Shown here piece by piece: positions 44,237-54,059 of a DNA stretch of 64,000 nucleotides. Location of the stretch: positions 930,001 through 994,000 of the forward strand of contig NZ_CP121473.1 in the NCBI RefSeq assembly GCF_033954455.1, written 5' to 3'. Each line of letters starts with the position of its first letter. Within the stretch, counting starts at the first letter, position 1. The DNA comes from Thiorhodovibrio litoralis (GTDB lineage Bacteria; Pseudomonadota; Gammaproteobacteria; Chromatiales; Chromatiaceae). The notes beneath the pieces are model-generated. The model did no database searches. It saw only the letters and a list, made by a program, of their open reading frames with translations, and was not told where the DNA came from. Made by a program: the position numbers and the translations under genes.

Positions 44237-45232
44237 ATGGCACGACGACGTAAACAGGGCCGCAAGGTGGCAGGAATTCTCCTGCTCGATAAGCCTTTCG
44301 GGCAGACATCCAACCACGCCCTGCAACGGGTCAAGCACCTGTATCAGGCCGCCAAGGCCGGGCATACCGGCAGCCTTGATCCGCTTGCCACCGGCCTGCT
44401 GCCCATTTGTCTTGGCCATACCACCAAGTTTTCAGGCTTTCTGCTTGATGCCGATAAGCGCTACCGGGTGCGCGTGCGCCTGGGCGAGACCACCACCACG
44501 GCCGACGCCGAGGGTGAGATTCTCGAGCGCAAGCCGACCGACGGGGTGACGGAAGCGGCTGTGCGCGCCTGTCTGGAGCCTTTTCTCGGCGATATTCAGC
44601 AACTGCCGCCCATGTACTCAGCCGTCAAGCATCAGGGCGAGCGCCTCTACAAGCTGGCGCGCGAGGGCAAAGAGGTCGAACGCCAGCCGCGGGCCATCCG
44701 CATTCATCGCTTAGAGCTTCTCGATGTGGCGCTGCCGGATATCGAGCTTGATGTGCATTGCTCCAAGGGAACCTATGTGCGCACTCTGGCAGAGGATATC
44801 GGCCATTGTCTCGGCTGCGGCGGGCATGTCATCGGCCTGCGCCGCACGGGGGTCGGACCCTATGTCGAAGGCGAAACCCGCTTCGTTACCATGGATGAGC
44901 TGCAGAATCTGGCTGGCAGTCGCGATGGCGAGCAAGACAACCAAGCCGCAAGCAGCGCAACCGACGCCGACGCCGCGGCTGAAGCCCCGTCGTTTCGCGA
45001 GCGTCTACAGGCACTCGACGCCCTGCTGCTGTCACTCGACACCACGCTCGGGCATTGTCCGGCGTTGCGCTTGTCCGCTGACGCGGCCTTTTATCTGGCC
45101 CAAGGGCAGCCTGTGCTGGTACCACAGGCGCCAACCGACGGCATGGTGCGCCTCTATGATCAGTCCGACCAGTTTCTGGGAGTGGGCAGTATCCTTGAGG
45201 ATGGCCGGGTACAGCCAAAGCGTCTGGTATAA
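44237..45232 (+). CDS. truB: tRNA pseudouridine(55) synthase TruB
   Basis: 331 residues. The catalytic Asp lies in GHTGSLDPLATGLLPI at about residues 42-57, and LLDKPFGQTSN and KGTYVRTLAEDIG are present. It makes the T-loop pseudouridine 55 in tRNA. An Ala/Ser/Asp-rich insertion (GEQDNQAASSATDADAAAEA) precedes the C-terminal PUA-like domain. Confidence 0.95.
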   Translation: MARRRKQGRKVAGILLLDKPFGQTSNHALQRVKHLYQAAKAGHTGSLDPLATGLLPICLGHTTKFSGFLLDADKRYRVRVRLGETTTTADAEGEILERKPTDGVTEAAVRACLEPFLGDIQQLPPMYSAVKHQGERLYKLAREGKEVERQPRAIRIHRLELLDVALPDIELDVHCSKGTYVRTLAEDIGHCLGCGGHVIGLRRTGVGPYVEGETRFVTMDELQNLAGSRDGEQDNQAASSATDADAAAEAPSFRERLQALDALLLSLDTTLGHCPALRLSADAAFYLAQGQPVLVPQAPTDGMVRLYDQSDQFLGVGSILEDGRVQPKRLV

Positions 45233-45310
45233 ATTTCCAGGAACGTTTTCATTGAGGGACGCAAGCCTTAAACTGCAAGCCGATTTTGATGACTGAATCA
45301 TCTGCGTCCG

Positions 45311-45389
45311 GCCGGTTTTCCTGAAGTCATTGTTGGGAAAACGGCAGGTGCTGCAAGGCCCTGAGGTCGGTTATTCAACCCGATAGGAG
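45311..45389 (+). promoter_or_regulatory. Structured leader of rpsO
   Basis: Two hairpins precede the rpsO Shine-Dalgarno: GCCGGTTTTCC with GGAAAACGGC (45311-45345) and TCGGTT with AACCCGA (45367-45382), the latter next to TAGGAG. S15 often represses its own mRNA through such leader folds; this instance is inferred. Confidence 0.45.
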
Positions 45390-45396
45390 ACAAACA

Positions 45397-45666
45397 ATGA
45401 CAATGACCGCAGAAGACAAAAGCCAGATCATCGCCGAGCATGCGCGCGGCACCAACGACACCGGCTCGCCCGAGGTGCAGGTGGCGCTGCTCACGGGGCG
45501 CATCAAGCAGTTGACCGAGCACTTCAATGAGCACAAGCACGATCATCACTCGCGTCGCGGTTTGGTGCGAATGGTCAATTCTCGGCGCAAGCTGCTGGAT
45601 TATCTCAAAAGAAAGGATATCGACCGCTACCGGGCCCTGATTCAGAAGCTCGGCCTGCGTCGCTGA
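45397..45666 (+). CDS. rpsO: 30S ribosomal protein S15
   Basis: 89 residues, the standard length. [43 protein letters not shown] and [12 protein letters not shown] are fully typical. It binds 16S rRNA in the central domain. AGGAG precedes the ATG. It is followed by a perfect 16-bp hairpin and then pnp, the conserved order. Confidence 0.97.
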   Translation: MTMTAEDKSQIIAEHARGTNDTGSPEVQVALLTGRIKQLTEHFNEHKHDHHSRRGLVRMVNSRRKLLDYLKRKDIDRYRALIQKLGLRR

Positions 45667-45672
45667 TACTCT

Positions 45673-45707
45673 GGGGCGGCGGTGCTCGTAGCGAGCACCG
45701 CCGCCCC
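45673..45707 (+). terminator. Perfect 16-bp hairpin between rpsO and pnp
   Basis: GGGGCGGCGGTGCTCG is fully complementary to 45692-45707 with a 3-base loop. A short T-rich stretch follows (GGTCTTTG). It may terminate part of the transcripts or, as in E. coli, be an RNase III target in the pnp leader. Confidence 0.65.
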
Positions 45708-45819
45708 GGTCTTTGCCTGACGCGATCGTCGCGGCACTCGCGCATCGCGCCAGGCGCCCCAAGATTCAGCCCTGTTCAAGACCTAGCCCTCTTTTAAGAC
45801 CCAGCGAGGCTTATTTCCA

Positions 45820-47928
45820 GTGACTCATATCACCAAGACTTTCCAATACGGGGATCAGACCGTAACGCTCGAGACCGGCGAGATCGCCCGCCAAGCCGAT
45901 GGCGCGGTCATGGTCAATATGAACGACACCGTGGTCCTGGTCACGGTGGTGATCGACAAACGCGCGACTGTCGAAAAAGACTTTCTGCCGCTGACCGTCG
46001 ATTATCAGGAAAAAACCTATGCCGCCGGGCGCATCCCAGGCGGCTTTTTTCGTCGTGAAGGGCGCCCGAGCGAGGCCGAGATTCTCACTTCGCGCCTGAT
46101 CGACCGCCCCATCCGCCCGCTGTTCGCTGACGGCTTTGGCCGTGAGGTGCAGGTCATCGCCACGGTCAAGTCGCTCAATCCGGCGGTGAATCCAGAGGTT
46201 CCCGCACTCATCGGCGCCTCCGCTGCGCTGGCCATCTCGGGCGCGCCCTTCAATGGGCCCATCGGTGCCGCGCGTGTCGGCTATAAGAATGGGGAATATC
46301 TGCTCAATCCCGCCATGATTGGCCTGACCCCAGACAGCGATCTGGATCTGGTGGTTGCCGGTACCGAACAAGCCGTACTGATGGTGGAGTCCGAGGCGCG
46401 CGGCCTGTCCGAGGATGTCATGCTCGGCGCTGTGCTCTTTGGTCATGAGCAGATGCAGGTTGTCATCAATACCATCAAGGAACTCGCAGCCGAGGTCAAC
46501 AAGCCACCGCTGGAGTGGACCCCGGCGGCGACCGATGCCGAACTGGCGCAAGCGGTTGCGGCCCAGGCCGCCGCTGGTTTGGGCGAGGCCTATCTCATCA
46601 AGGACAAGATGGAACGCTATCGCGCGCTCGATCGGGTGCGCAATGCGGTCTACGCCGAGCTTTCCGGAGAGGATGAAAAGTGGCCGCAAGCGCTGGTCTA
46701 TGCCGCGCTCGAGAAGCTCGAAAAATCCATTGTGCGCGGGCGTATTCTGCGCGGCGAGCCGCGCATCGACGGCCGCGACACCAGCACCGTGCGTCCCATC
46801 AGTATTCGCACCGGCGTGCTGCCGCGCACCCACGGCTCGGCGCTCTTTACTCGTGGCGAGACCCAGGCGTTGGTGGTCACCACGCTCGGCACTGAGCGCG
46901 ATTCGCAGATTATCGATGCCCTTGATGGCGAGCGGCGCGAGCCCTTCATGTTGCACTACAACTTCCCGCCCTTCTGCGTCGGCGAGACCGGCCGGGTCGG
47001 CAGCCCCAAGCGGCGCGAGATCGGCCATGGCCGTCTGGCCAAGCGCGGGGTGATGGCCGCCATGCCGAGCATCGAGGAATTTCCCTACTCAGTGCGGGTG
47101 GTCTCGGAGATTACCGAGTCCAACGGTTCCAGTTCCATGGCCAGCGTCTGCGGCACCAGTCTGTCCCTGATGGATGCCGGGGTGCCGGTGAAAGGCTCGG
47201 TGGCTGGTGTTGCCATGGGCTTGATCAAAGAGCAGGACGAATTTGCCGTGCTGACCGACATCATGGGCGACGAGGACCATCTCGGCGACATGGACTTCAA
47301 GGTGGCCGGAACCGCCGAGGGGATTAACGCCCTGCAGATGGATATCAAGATCGAGGGCATCACCCGCGAGATCATGCAGCAGGCGCTGGCTCAGGCCAAA
47401 GATGGCCGGATGCACATTCTCGGTGAGATGAACAAGGTCATCGACCACCATCGCTCTGAGATGTCCGAGCATGCTCCGCGCATCATCGAGTTCAAAATCC
47501 ATCCGGAAAAGATCCGCGACGTTATTGGTAAGGGTGGCTCCACCATCCGCGCCATCACCGAGGAAACCGGCGCCACCATCGACATCAACGACGATGGCGT
47601 GGTCAAAATCTTCTCGGTGCAGAAGTCCGCTGGCGAAGAGGCGAAAAAGCGCGTCCGCCTGATCACCGCTGATGTCGAAGTCGGCAAGATCTACGAGGGC
47701 AAGGTCGCACGCCTGATGGACTTCGGCGCCTTTGTCACCATCCTGCCCGGACGCGATGGTCTGGTACATATCTCCCAGATTTGCGAGGAGCGGGTGCAGA
47801 GCGTTAGCGACAAGCTCTCAGAGGGCGACCATGTGCGGGTCAAGGTGCTGGAGGTCGATAAGCAAGGCCGCATTCGTCTCAGCATGAAGGCGCTGAGCGA
47901 TGAGGAACGCGCCGCTCCAGTCGCCTAG
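45820..47928 (+). CDS. pnp: Polyribonucleotide nucleotidyltransferase (PNPase)
   Basis: 702 residues. Two RNase PH-like cores ([49 protein letters not shown]), the KH domain ([18 protein letters not shown] at about 565-582) and the S1 domain ([21 protein letters not shown]). It degrades RNA 3' to 5' by phosphorolysis as part of the degradosome. The start is a GTG in the expected position for [13 protein letters not shown]. Confidence 0.96.
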   Translation: MTHITKTFQYGDQTVTLETGEIARQADGAVMVNMNDTVVLVTVVIDKRATVEKDFLPLTVDYQEKTYAAGRIPGGFFRREGRPSEAEILTSRLIDRPIRPLFADGFGREVQVIATVKSLNPAVNPEVPALIGASAALAISGAPFNGPIGAARVGYKNGEYLLNPAMIGLTPDSDLDLVVAGTEQAVLMVESEARGLSEDVMLGAVLFGHEQMQVVINTIKELAAEVNKPPLEWTPAATDAELAQAVAAQAAAGLGEAYLIKDKMERYRALDRVRNAVYAELSGEDEKWPQALVYAALEKLEKSIVRGRILRGEPRIDGRDTSTVRPISIRTGVLPRTHGSALFTRGETQALVVTTLGTERDSQIIDALDGERREPFMLHYNFPPFCVGETGRVGSPKRREIGHGRLAKRGVMAAMPSIEEFPYSVRVVSEITESNGSSSMASVCGTSLSLMDAGVPVKGSVAGVAMGLIKEQDEFAVLTDIMGDEDHLGDMDFKVAGTAEGINALQMDIKIEGITREIMQQALAQAKDGRMHILGEMNKVIDHHRSEMSEHAPRIIEFKIHPEKIRDVIGKGGSTIRAITEETGATIDINDDGVVKIFSVQKSAGEEAKKRVRLITADVEVGKIYEGKVARLMDFGAFVTILPGRDGLVHISQICEERVQSVSDKLSEGDHVRVKVLEVDKQGRIRLSMKALSDEERAAPVA

Positions 47929-47943
47929 CCAAGCGGGCTTGCG

Positions 47944-49557
47944 GTGACTTCGGAGTTGACCGCGGCGGCCGTCGCCGGGCCTGTGCCCGAGCGGCCGCGC
48001 TGGCGTGCCTGGCACTGGTTACCGCTGGTGCTAGGGCTTGTCGCGCTCTTCTACGGCGGTTCGACCTTGCTGAATATGGCAGCCGGGGTGGAGGTTTCCC
48101 GGCAGCAGGTTGGCGATTTGCCGCTGGCTGTCTATCGGCCGCGCGCCGTGGTCGCCACTCCTGCGGTGGTGATTGCGCACGGCTTCGCCGGCTCGCATCA
48201 GCTAATGCGCTCTTTCGCGCTGAACCTGGCGCGCAACGGATATTTCGCCGCTAGCTTCGACTTCCCCGGCCATGGACGCCACCGCGCCCCGCTGGGCGGC
48301 AGTCTTGGTTCACCGGAGCGCATGGCGTCTTTGCTCGAGGCCCTGACCGAGGCCGTCGCTTTCGCGCAGCGCCAGAATCCCGGTGCCGAACTGGCCCTCC
48401 TCGGGCATTCCATGGCCGGGGACATCTTGGTGCGCTATGCCACCACCCATCCGGCGGTGAAGGCCATCGTCGCGGTCTCGCCCTACCTGTCCGAGCCCAT
48501 AGACGCCGAATTCACGCCCAATCTGCTGTTCCTCTACGGCGCGCTCGAGCCTGAGATGATTCATCAGCAGGGCTCTGAAGCCGTGGCGGAAGTGGCCGGC
48601 ACCGAGGTTCAGTTGGACACGACCTACGGCGACCCGTTAGCAGGTGGCGCGCGCCGTTTGGTCATGGCCGACGGCGTCGAGCACATCAGTGTGCTTTTCA
48701 ATGGGCAAGCACAGCGCGAGGCGCTCGATTGGCTGGATGCGAGCTTCGCTCGGCGCGCGCCTGATCAACCGCCGGCGCGGGGCATTCTCACCGCGGGCGC
48801 GGGTCTGGCCTGGCTCTATGCCGGTCTGTGTCTGCTGGCCTGGCCGCTCTCGTTGCTGTTACCGCCGCTGGCGAGTCGCCCGCTCGGCGCGGGCTTGAGG
48901 TGGAACAAGCTGGCCATTGTCGGCCTCGCTCCGGCGGTTTCTACCCCTGTGCTCTTATGGCCGCTGCCGAGCGACTTTCTGCCGCTGCTGATCGGGGATT
49001 ACCTGGCGCTGCATTTTTTGGTGTACGGCCTGCTGGCTTGGGGTGCGTTGGCGCTGGTTGGCGCACTGCCCGATGCTCCTCCCGGCTGGTCGAATAGGCC
49101 ACACGGGTCAAGGGCGAGCGGGCCACTCGTGCTAGTTTTGGGTGCGGCCGCCTGGCTGATCTATGCGGTTGTCGCATTCGGTTGGCCCACGGACATTTTT
49201 GTCGCGAGCTTTTTCCCGCCGCTGGCGCGTTGGCCGAGCTTCCTCGCGCTGTTCCTTGGCAGCGTGATCTACGCCAGCGCAGATGCCTGGCTGGTGCATG
49301 GTCAGGGTGGTGCCCGCGGTGCCGGGGTCTTTACCCGCGTGCTGTTCTTGCTGTCGCTGGTGCTCGCCGTGGCGCTCAACCTGAACGAGCTGTTCTTTCT
49401 GGTGATTATTGTCCCGGCAATCCTGCTGCTCTTCATCGTCTACGGCTGGCTGGATTTTCTCTCCTACCGCAGGACCTGGCAGCCACTGCTGGGAGCAGCC
49501 GCCAGCGCGCTGGTCTTTGCCTTGACTGTCACGGCCACCTTCCCGGTCGTGGCCTGA
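47944..49557 (+). CDS. Membrane-anchored alpha/beta hydrolase
   Basis: 537 residues. One N-terminal membrane helix, an alpha/beta hydrolase domain of ~220 residues with the oxyanion region AHGFAGSHQLM, the nucleophile elbow GHSMAG and a C-terminal catalytic His in DGVEHISV, then about seven further membrane helices. It may be an esterase, lipase or peptidase acting at the membrane. The start is a GTG; substrate unknown. It converges on the PilZ gene with a hairpin between. Confidence 0.82.
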   Translation: MTSELTAAAVAGPVPERPRWRAWHWLPLVLGLVALFYGGSTLLNMAAGVEVSRQQVGDLPLAVYRPRAVVATPAVVIAHGFAGSHQLMRSFALNLARNGYFAASFDFPGHGRHRAPLGGSLGSPERMASLLEALTEAVAFAQRQNPGAELALLGHSMAGDILVRYATTHPAVKAIVAVSPYLSEPIDAEFTPNLLFLYGALEPEMIHQQGSEAVAEVAGTEVQLDTTYGDPLAGGARRLVMADGVEHISVLFNGQAQREALDWLDASFARRAPDQPPARGILTAGAGLAWLYAGLCLLAWPLSLLLPPLASRPLGAGLRWNKLAIVGLAPAVSTPVLLWPLPSDFLPLLIGDYLALHFLVYGLLAWGALALVGALPDAPPGWSNRPHGSRASGPLVLVLGAAAWLIYAVVAFGWPTDIFVASFFPPLARWPSFLALFLGSVIYASADAWLVHGQGGARGAGVFTRVLFLLSLVLAVALNLNELFFLVIIVPAILLLFIVYGWLDFLSYRRTWQPLLGAAASALVFALTVTATFPVVA

Positions 49558-49588
49558 GCCGTTTCGTGGTGGGCCTGCTGATGCGAAA

Positions 49589-49614
49589 GGCATTGCGGTT
49601 TTAACCGCAATGCC
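49589..49614. terminator. Bidirectional terminator hairpin
   Basis: GGCATTGCGG and CCGCAATGCC form a perfect 10-bp stem around TTTTAA, between the convergent hydrolase and PilZ genes. Confidence 0.65.
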
Positions 49615-49682
49615 CGATCGCTGAGCGATGTTTCGCTCATGCTGCGGCCTGCCCCCCTGTCAAAGCCGCGCTTTGACTGGAG

Positions 49683-49967
49683 CTAACCTTCGAACTCGAA
49701 GGCCACCAGTTTGCCTTCTTCGCCGTCGGTGATGCGCACGACATGACCGTGCCTGGTCAGCGGCTCGATGCTCTCCGTGGCGCCGCGCACGACGAAATCG
49801 AGTTTGTCGCCGGCGGCAAGCGTCATGTCGGCGTAGAAGCTGCAGCCTCCAGCGCTGAGATCAACCAATTTGACATCCACCGTCTTTTGGTTTCCGAGAT
49901 GAGTGACGCTGGCACTGGTTTCCGTTGAAAGGCGCATGAAGCCGCGACGGTCGTCTTCTTGCATCAT
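49683..49967 (-). CDS. PilZ domain protein
   Basis: 94 residues. The c-di-GMP motif RRGFMRL near the start and DLSAGGCSF match the RxxxR-(D/N)xSxxG pattern of PilZ, with the first arginine pair as RR. It would bind cyclic di-GMP and alter a partner's activity. The ATG preceded by AGGA was chosen; the frame is open another 96 codons, but that part is not PilZ-like. Stand-alone gene. Confidence 0.85.
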   Translation of the reverse strand: MMQEDDRRGFMRLSTETSASVTHLGNQKTVDVKLVDLSAGGCSFYADMTLAAGDKLDFVVRGATESIEPLTRHGHVVRITDGEEGKLVAFEFEG

Positions 49968-50211
49968 GGAGCTGTCCTCTGTTTCGAATCGACGCAACCA
50001 GATTCGGCACATGCCGACCTGGGACCAAAGCTTGGGTTCAGGCCAGGGCGACGGTGCGTCCATCGCCCTAGCTGGCGCCAATGATACCCGCAAACCGGTA
50101 TTCAGGGGCAGTGAAGAGCACGGATTTTGTGCGCGAGAGCGCGATGGCGAGCCGTGCAACCGGGGCGGATGAGGGAGCAGCGTGAAAAAACCGAAGGGCG
50201 GTGCCAGGAAA

Positions 50212-51375
50212 TCAGACAGCGAGGTCGATTTGCTGGATGGTGCCGGGCGCGCCACGCTCGGACAGGAACACGCCGGATGAACGGATTTGCCCGAGCAAGG
50301 CGTTGTCCTGGTCTTTTAGCTCAAACGGGGTGGTGATATTGCCCAGGTAAATGGCACCAACGCCGCGCTCGCCGAGTCCGACGAGTTGATCCTTTCCATC
50401 TGCGGTCTTGGACCAGATGCGCAGGTTTTGATACACGCTGTCGTTTTCATCGATCCAGTTATTCCCGTCATCGTCGTACTCGGCCAGCTCGGCGAAGCCC
50501 TCGCCAGTGGCGGGACCGAAGAGTTCGGAGCCATCGTTGACCTTGCCATCCTTGTTGCGATCAAGCGCGAGAAAGCCGCTGTCGGGGCCGACAAAGGCAA
50601 TCTGGTCCGAACGGCCGTCGGAGTCGATGTCGAATTCAAAACGCGTGGTGGTCAGCTCGGCCGCATTGCCGCCAAAATTGAGCACCAGCGGGTCTTTGAC
50701 CTGGGCATCGCCGGCGCGAATGCTGACGGATTGCTCGCGCAGGAATTCGCGGCTCATGTTCAGTTCCACGGAAATGTCGATGGTTTTGCCGTCAGCCGTG
50801 GTGACTTGTCCTTGCGCAGAGAAGCTGGTGGATTCGGATTCGTAGTGGCGCTCGTAGGAGTCGTACTCGATGCCAAAGCCAGCGCTCTGGTTCTCACTGT
50901 CGTTAGCCGGCTGGGCAGTGGCTTGGGCGTGAATGCTGTTGAGTTCGGCAGCGGTGGCCTCGGCCTTACCCCTGGCTTCTTCCATCTTCTTGGTAAATTC
51001 GCCAGGGGGGGCCAGTTTCAGCTTCTTGCCGGTCATGGACTCGATCATCTTCTTGAGCAGCGAGAGCTTTAGCTCGTCTTTGTTGCTCATTTGGGTTTCG
51101 TCGACGTCGCCTGATGCTTTTGCGCCAGAGGCTTTTGCACCGGATGCGGGGGCAAAGGCTTTTTTCGGTTGCGTGGCCTGCGCGCGCAGCGACAGTTCAA
51201 GGGTATCGGCCCGAGCCTGAGCGAGTGCCTGACCAGCGGCGCTAGCGTTGGTGTTGACGTTGGCGTTGTTATTCGGGCGATCGCCCACCCACATGTTCAG
51301 CCGTTCGTGGCTTTCGTGTTCCTTGACTGCTTTATGCTGGCTTTGCAGCAGCATGTCCGAGCTGGCAATTTTCAT
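50212..51375 (-). CDS. EF-hand/VCBS-like calcium-binding protein
   Basis: 387 residues, no signal peptide. N-terminal ~150 residues are low-complexity and charged; the C-terminal half has Asp-rich loops DIDSDGRSD, DRNKDGKVND and DDDGNNWID, typical of EF-hand-like Ca2+ sites in a VCBS-related fold, followed by NLRIWSKTADGKDQLVGLGERGVGAIYLG, a widespread bacterial domain. It resembles proteins encoded near flagellar or surface genes in gammaproteobacteria. Function unknown. GGAG precedes the ATG. Confidence 0.8.
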   Translation of the reverse strand: MKIASSDMLLQSQHKAVKEHESHERLNMWVGDRPNNNANVNTNASAAGQALAQARADTLELSLRAQATQPKKAFAPASGAKASGAKASGDVDETQMSNKDELKLSLLKKMIESMTGKKLKLAPPGEFTKKMEEARGKAEATAAELNSIHAQATAQPANDSENQSAGFGIEYDSYERHYESESTSFSAQGQVTTADGKTIDISVELNMSREFLREQSVSIRAGDAQVKDPLVLNFGGNAAELTTTRFEFDIDSDGRSDQIAFVGPDSGFLALDRNKDGKVNDGSELFGPATGEGFAELAEYDDDGNNWIDENDSVYQNLRIWSKTADGKDQLVGLGERGVGAIYLGNITTPFELKDQDNALLGQIRSSGVFLSERGAPGTIQQIDLAV

Positions 51376-51922
51376 CGGTGGATTACTCCGGGTCCGACTG
51401 GTGTCAAAAAAGACGCCCGCGGCAGCGCGCGTGCATGCGCCGCGGCGGCACTTGACTCTATGGTTGGGTTAACGGGCCGGGGAGGTGAAAATTGAGCTTG
51501 GCTTGCGGCAAAGCGCTGCCAAAGGGGCGTGGTGGATGTGTCGATGATGCATCGACCGACTCTGGCGCGATCGACCTTAATGCGACTGACCTTGGCACGA
51601 CTGGCCTTGGCGCGACTGACCTTGTCAGATCGGGAGCGATCTGATGGCCGGGGCCGGGGCCTTGTTGATTGGGGTATAGTGGTGGGGCGCCGAGAGTAGG
51701 GATGGTGGGATACTGGCGCCTGGTTGGCGTTTTCACGGCCGAGCTCATTGTGTCCGCCCAGCCATCAGCTGCCTTGGCGTTGGTGTTTTTTGTCCCGGCT
51801 TTCATGGTTCTTGTTCAACTGCTTTATTGCGCGCATCAGGTTGTGTTTTTAGTCTGCTGCATCATCGGCTTGGAGAGGTCCAGGAGGTTCGCTTGTGATG
51901 CGCGTCCCTTCGGCTTGCTGTT
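51376..51922. other. 547-bp intergenic region with a 15-bp repeat
   Basis: Lies between divergent genes. It holds the four-unit 15-bp repeat listed separately. Open frames on both strands reach 87-115 codons but lack similarity, a clear ribosome-binding site or normal composition, so none is called. Confidence 0.5.
51567..51626 (+). repeat. Four 15-bp tandem repeats
   Basis: Units read GCGACTGACCTTGGC with a few substitutions each. The 15-bp period is a multiple of three, and on the minus strand it reads as 5-residue units, but coding is unproven. Confidence 0.65.
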
Positions 51923-53821
51923 ATGTCGCTGACACCTGAGTGCCTTGAGCAACTCGGTCTGCACACCGAGCCATTCGGCCCGGTGCCGGAGGATTCCGCG
52001 CTCTACCGCGACGCGCTGCTCGATGGCTTCAGTGAGCTGGCCTTGCGCGCCTTGGCTGAACCCAGTGTCATGCTGGTGCTGGCGGGCGCTGGCGGTGTGG
52101 GACGTAGCACGCAGCTACAGCAAATCCTGAGCTTGCTGGCCGACGACGTCGAGCTGATTGCTTTCCGTGCCCGACCCAATGTGGGTTTCGAGGCCGTCGA
52201 TGCCACCTTGAGGTTTCATCTCAGTCAACTCGGCAGCGAGGATGCGAGTGCCTCGCTGCTGCATCTCCTCGGCGAGCGTCTGCGTGCCGGGCGGGTGCTG
52301 CTGCTGGCAATTGATGATGCGCATCTGCTTGCGGCGTCGGTCTTGGAGCATCTTTTGTCGTTGCGGCGGCAGTTGCTCGAACGCCTTGGCACGACCGCAC
52401 GCTTCTTTCTGGTGGGTGACCCTCCGTTCGCCGCCAATCCGCTGCCGGGCCTGGATGCCGAGGCCGATGCCCAGGTGCTGAGACTGCATCTGCGGGCGTT
52501 CAACCGTGAGCAGACCCTCGCCTACATGCGCCATCGCCTGCTGACGGCCGGGCATCCGCGGCCTGACGCGCTGCTGAAGCGCGAGCTTATTGATCGCCTG
52601 CAAAGAAGCAGCAGCGGCTTGCCGAAATACTTGAACGCCCTGGCGGAGGACTGGCTGGAGGAGTCCTGCGATCACAACGCATCTTTCGCCGAGACGCCTT
52701 CTGACCCGCTGCCGGGTGAGGCCCAGTCCGCGCGCTCCGTGGCTTCCCAGGTGGCGTCGTCCGCGCCGCCCGGTGATGCAATGGTCTCGGCAATGACCGC
52801 GCTGGAAGCATTGCGCAATAAGTCGAGCCAGGCGCTGGAAGCAGCGGAACAGGATGCAGGACGCGATGATGGCAGCCAGTCCAACTCGCCCGCTGGCAAG
52901 AACGGGTCTACAGCCGGCCGCGGGCGCTCGGGCAAGCATGGCAATAAGTCCAAGGGGCGCGCAAAACCGCAAGCGACAGCTGCCGGCAAAGCAGTCCCAG
53001 TGTGGAACCGGCCTTGGTTTGTTCCCGGAGTCGCTGTTTTTAGTCTATTCGCGATTTTGCTGCCGCTGATCTGGCAGCTACCGAGCTCGGATGGAGCCAG
53101 TTCCCCGACGCGCCCGCGGGATGTGACGAATGCGCAGCGCCCGCAGCGAGCACCGCTCGCCCCCGGTGTGCCGCAGGTGGCACCCCAGGTCCCGGCACCC
53201 GAATCAGCGCGGCTGAAACGACGGGAATTGCAAGTTCCCGCGATTGTGCCTGGCGATTCAGTCGCGGCGGACTCGGCGCCAGCGGATGCGACAACGACCG
53301 CAGCCGCGGCGGGTTCAGCGCCTGGCGCCCCGTCCACGGGGCCCGGGGATGGAGATGGGGATGGGGATGGGGATGGGGATGGCGAAGGGCAGTCCGCGGC
53401 GGAATTGGCAGCGGTAGGTGCGGCGCCGGAAGATTCTCCAGATGCTTCGCCAAATGGCTCAATGGAGTCCGGAACGCAGGAGACGGGCGCAGAGCAGGGC
53501 ACTCGAGAGACCTCAGCGGCTGGCGAGCGCGACCTCGATCGTGACTGGATTCTGAAGCAGTCAGGTGAGCATTTCACCATTCAACTGACGGCCGCGCGTT
53601 CGCTTGCTGCGGCGAGACAACATGTCCAGGGGGGCGGGAATTTGGATGTCCGCTTTGTGCCGACGCGAAGTAAATCGCAGGATTTTGTCGTTGTACTCGC
53701 GGGGGCTTATCCCACGCGCGCCGATGCCGAACGGGCGCTTGAAAAACTTCCAGCGGCGCTGCGCGAGCAGGGCTACTGGATTCGCTCTGTCGCCTCGGTG
53801 CGCCAGTCGTTGCGCCAATAG
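51923..53821 (+). CDS. DamX-like protein: degenerate AAA ATPase plus SPOR domain
   Basis: 632 residues. An N-terminal ExeA/AAA-like domain (about 1-250; HTEPFGPVPEDSALYRD, LLLAIDDAHLL), a basic linker, one membrane helix (FVPGVAVFSLFAILLPLIW), a long acidic low-complexity periplasmic stretch with a GDGDGDGDG run, and a C-terminal SPOR domain (about 550-625). SPOR domains bind denuded peptidoglycan at the division site. The Walker A site reads GAGGVGRST, with Arg for the usual Lys, so nucleotide hydrolysis is doubtful. Confidence 0.85.
   Translation: MSLTPECLEQLGLHTEPFGPVPEDSALYRDALLDGFSELALRALAEPSVMLVLAGAGGVGRSTQLQQILSLLADDVELIAFRARPNVGFEAVDATLRFHLSQLGSEDASASLLHLLGERLRAGRVLLLAIDDAHLLAASVLEHLLSLRRQLLERLGTTARFFLVGDPPFAANPLPGLDAEADAQVLRLHLRAFNREQTLAYMRHRLLTAGHPRPDALLKRELIDRLQRSSSGLPKYLNALAEDWLEESCDHNASFAETPSDPLPGEAQSARSVASQVASSAPPGDAMVSAMTALEALRNKSSQALEAAEQDAGRDDGSQSNSPAGKNGSTAGRGRSGKHGNKSKGRAKPQATAAGKAVPVWNRPWFVPGVAVFSLFAILLPLIWQLPSSDGASSPTRPRDVTNAQRPQRAPLAPGVPQVAPQVPAPESARLKRRELQVPAIVPGDSVAADSAPADATTTAAAAGSAPGAPSTGPGDGDGDGDGDGDGEGQSAAELAAVGAAPEDSPDASPNGSMESGTQETGAEQGTRETSAAGERDLDRDWILKQSGEHFTIQLTAARSLAAARQHVQGGGNLDVRFVPTRSKSQDFVVVLAGAYPTRADAERALEKLPAALREQGYWIRSVASVRQSLRQ
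53340..53384 (+). repeat. 6-bp tandem repeat in the damX-like gene
   Basis: About seven copies of GGGGAT-like units encode Gly-Asp repeats in the periplasmic linker. Confidence 0.7.
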
Positions 53822-54059
53822 GCAAGTCCTGCGGGGGCACCGCATAGATTAGTTTTCGTCGTGGTCCGGGTGCAGCTTGGCAAGGGCGGAATTCGCCCTC
53901 AAGTCTTAGCGCCACTGGCCGTTACCTCCATTCCTGCCGGATTTTATCTGGGCGGCAGCTTATCCGGGCTGCAGCTTATCCGGGATTCCGCTGCGGGCAG
54001 GGTTTGAGGAATTTTTTCTCGATTGTTTTTCACCAAATAAGAGATTCTTGTTCAGCGAC

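Noticed and set aside
51669-51932. 87-codon hydrophobic frame before the damX-like gene
   Set aside because: It overlaps the start of a certain gene, has no ribosome-binding site and no similarity that I recognise.
52672-53580. 302-codon frame antisense to the damX-like gene
   Set aside because: Low-complexity mirror of the repeat-rich linker; no ribosome-binding site.
53955-53984. Direct repeat GCAGCTTATCCGGG as an attachment site
   Set aside because: Only 14 bases, adjacent copies, and no integrase nearby; more likely a local duplication.
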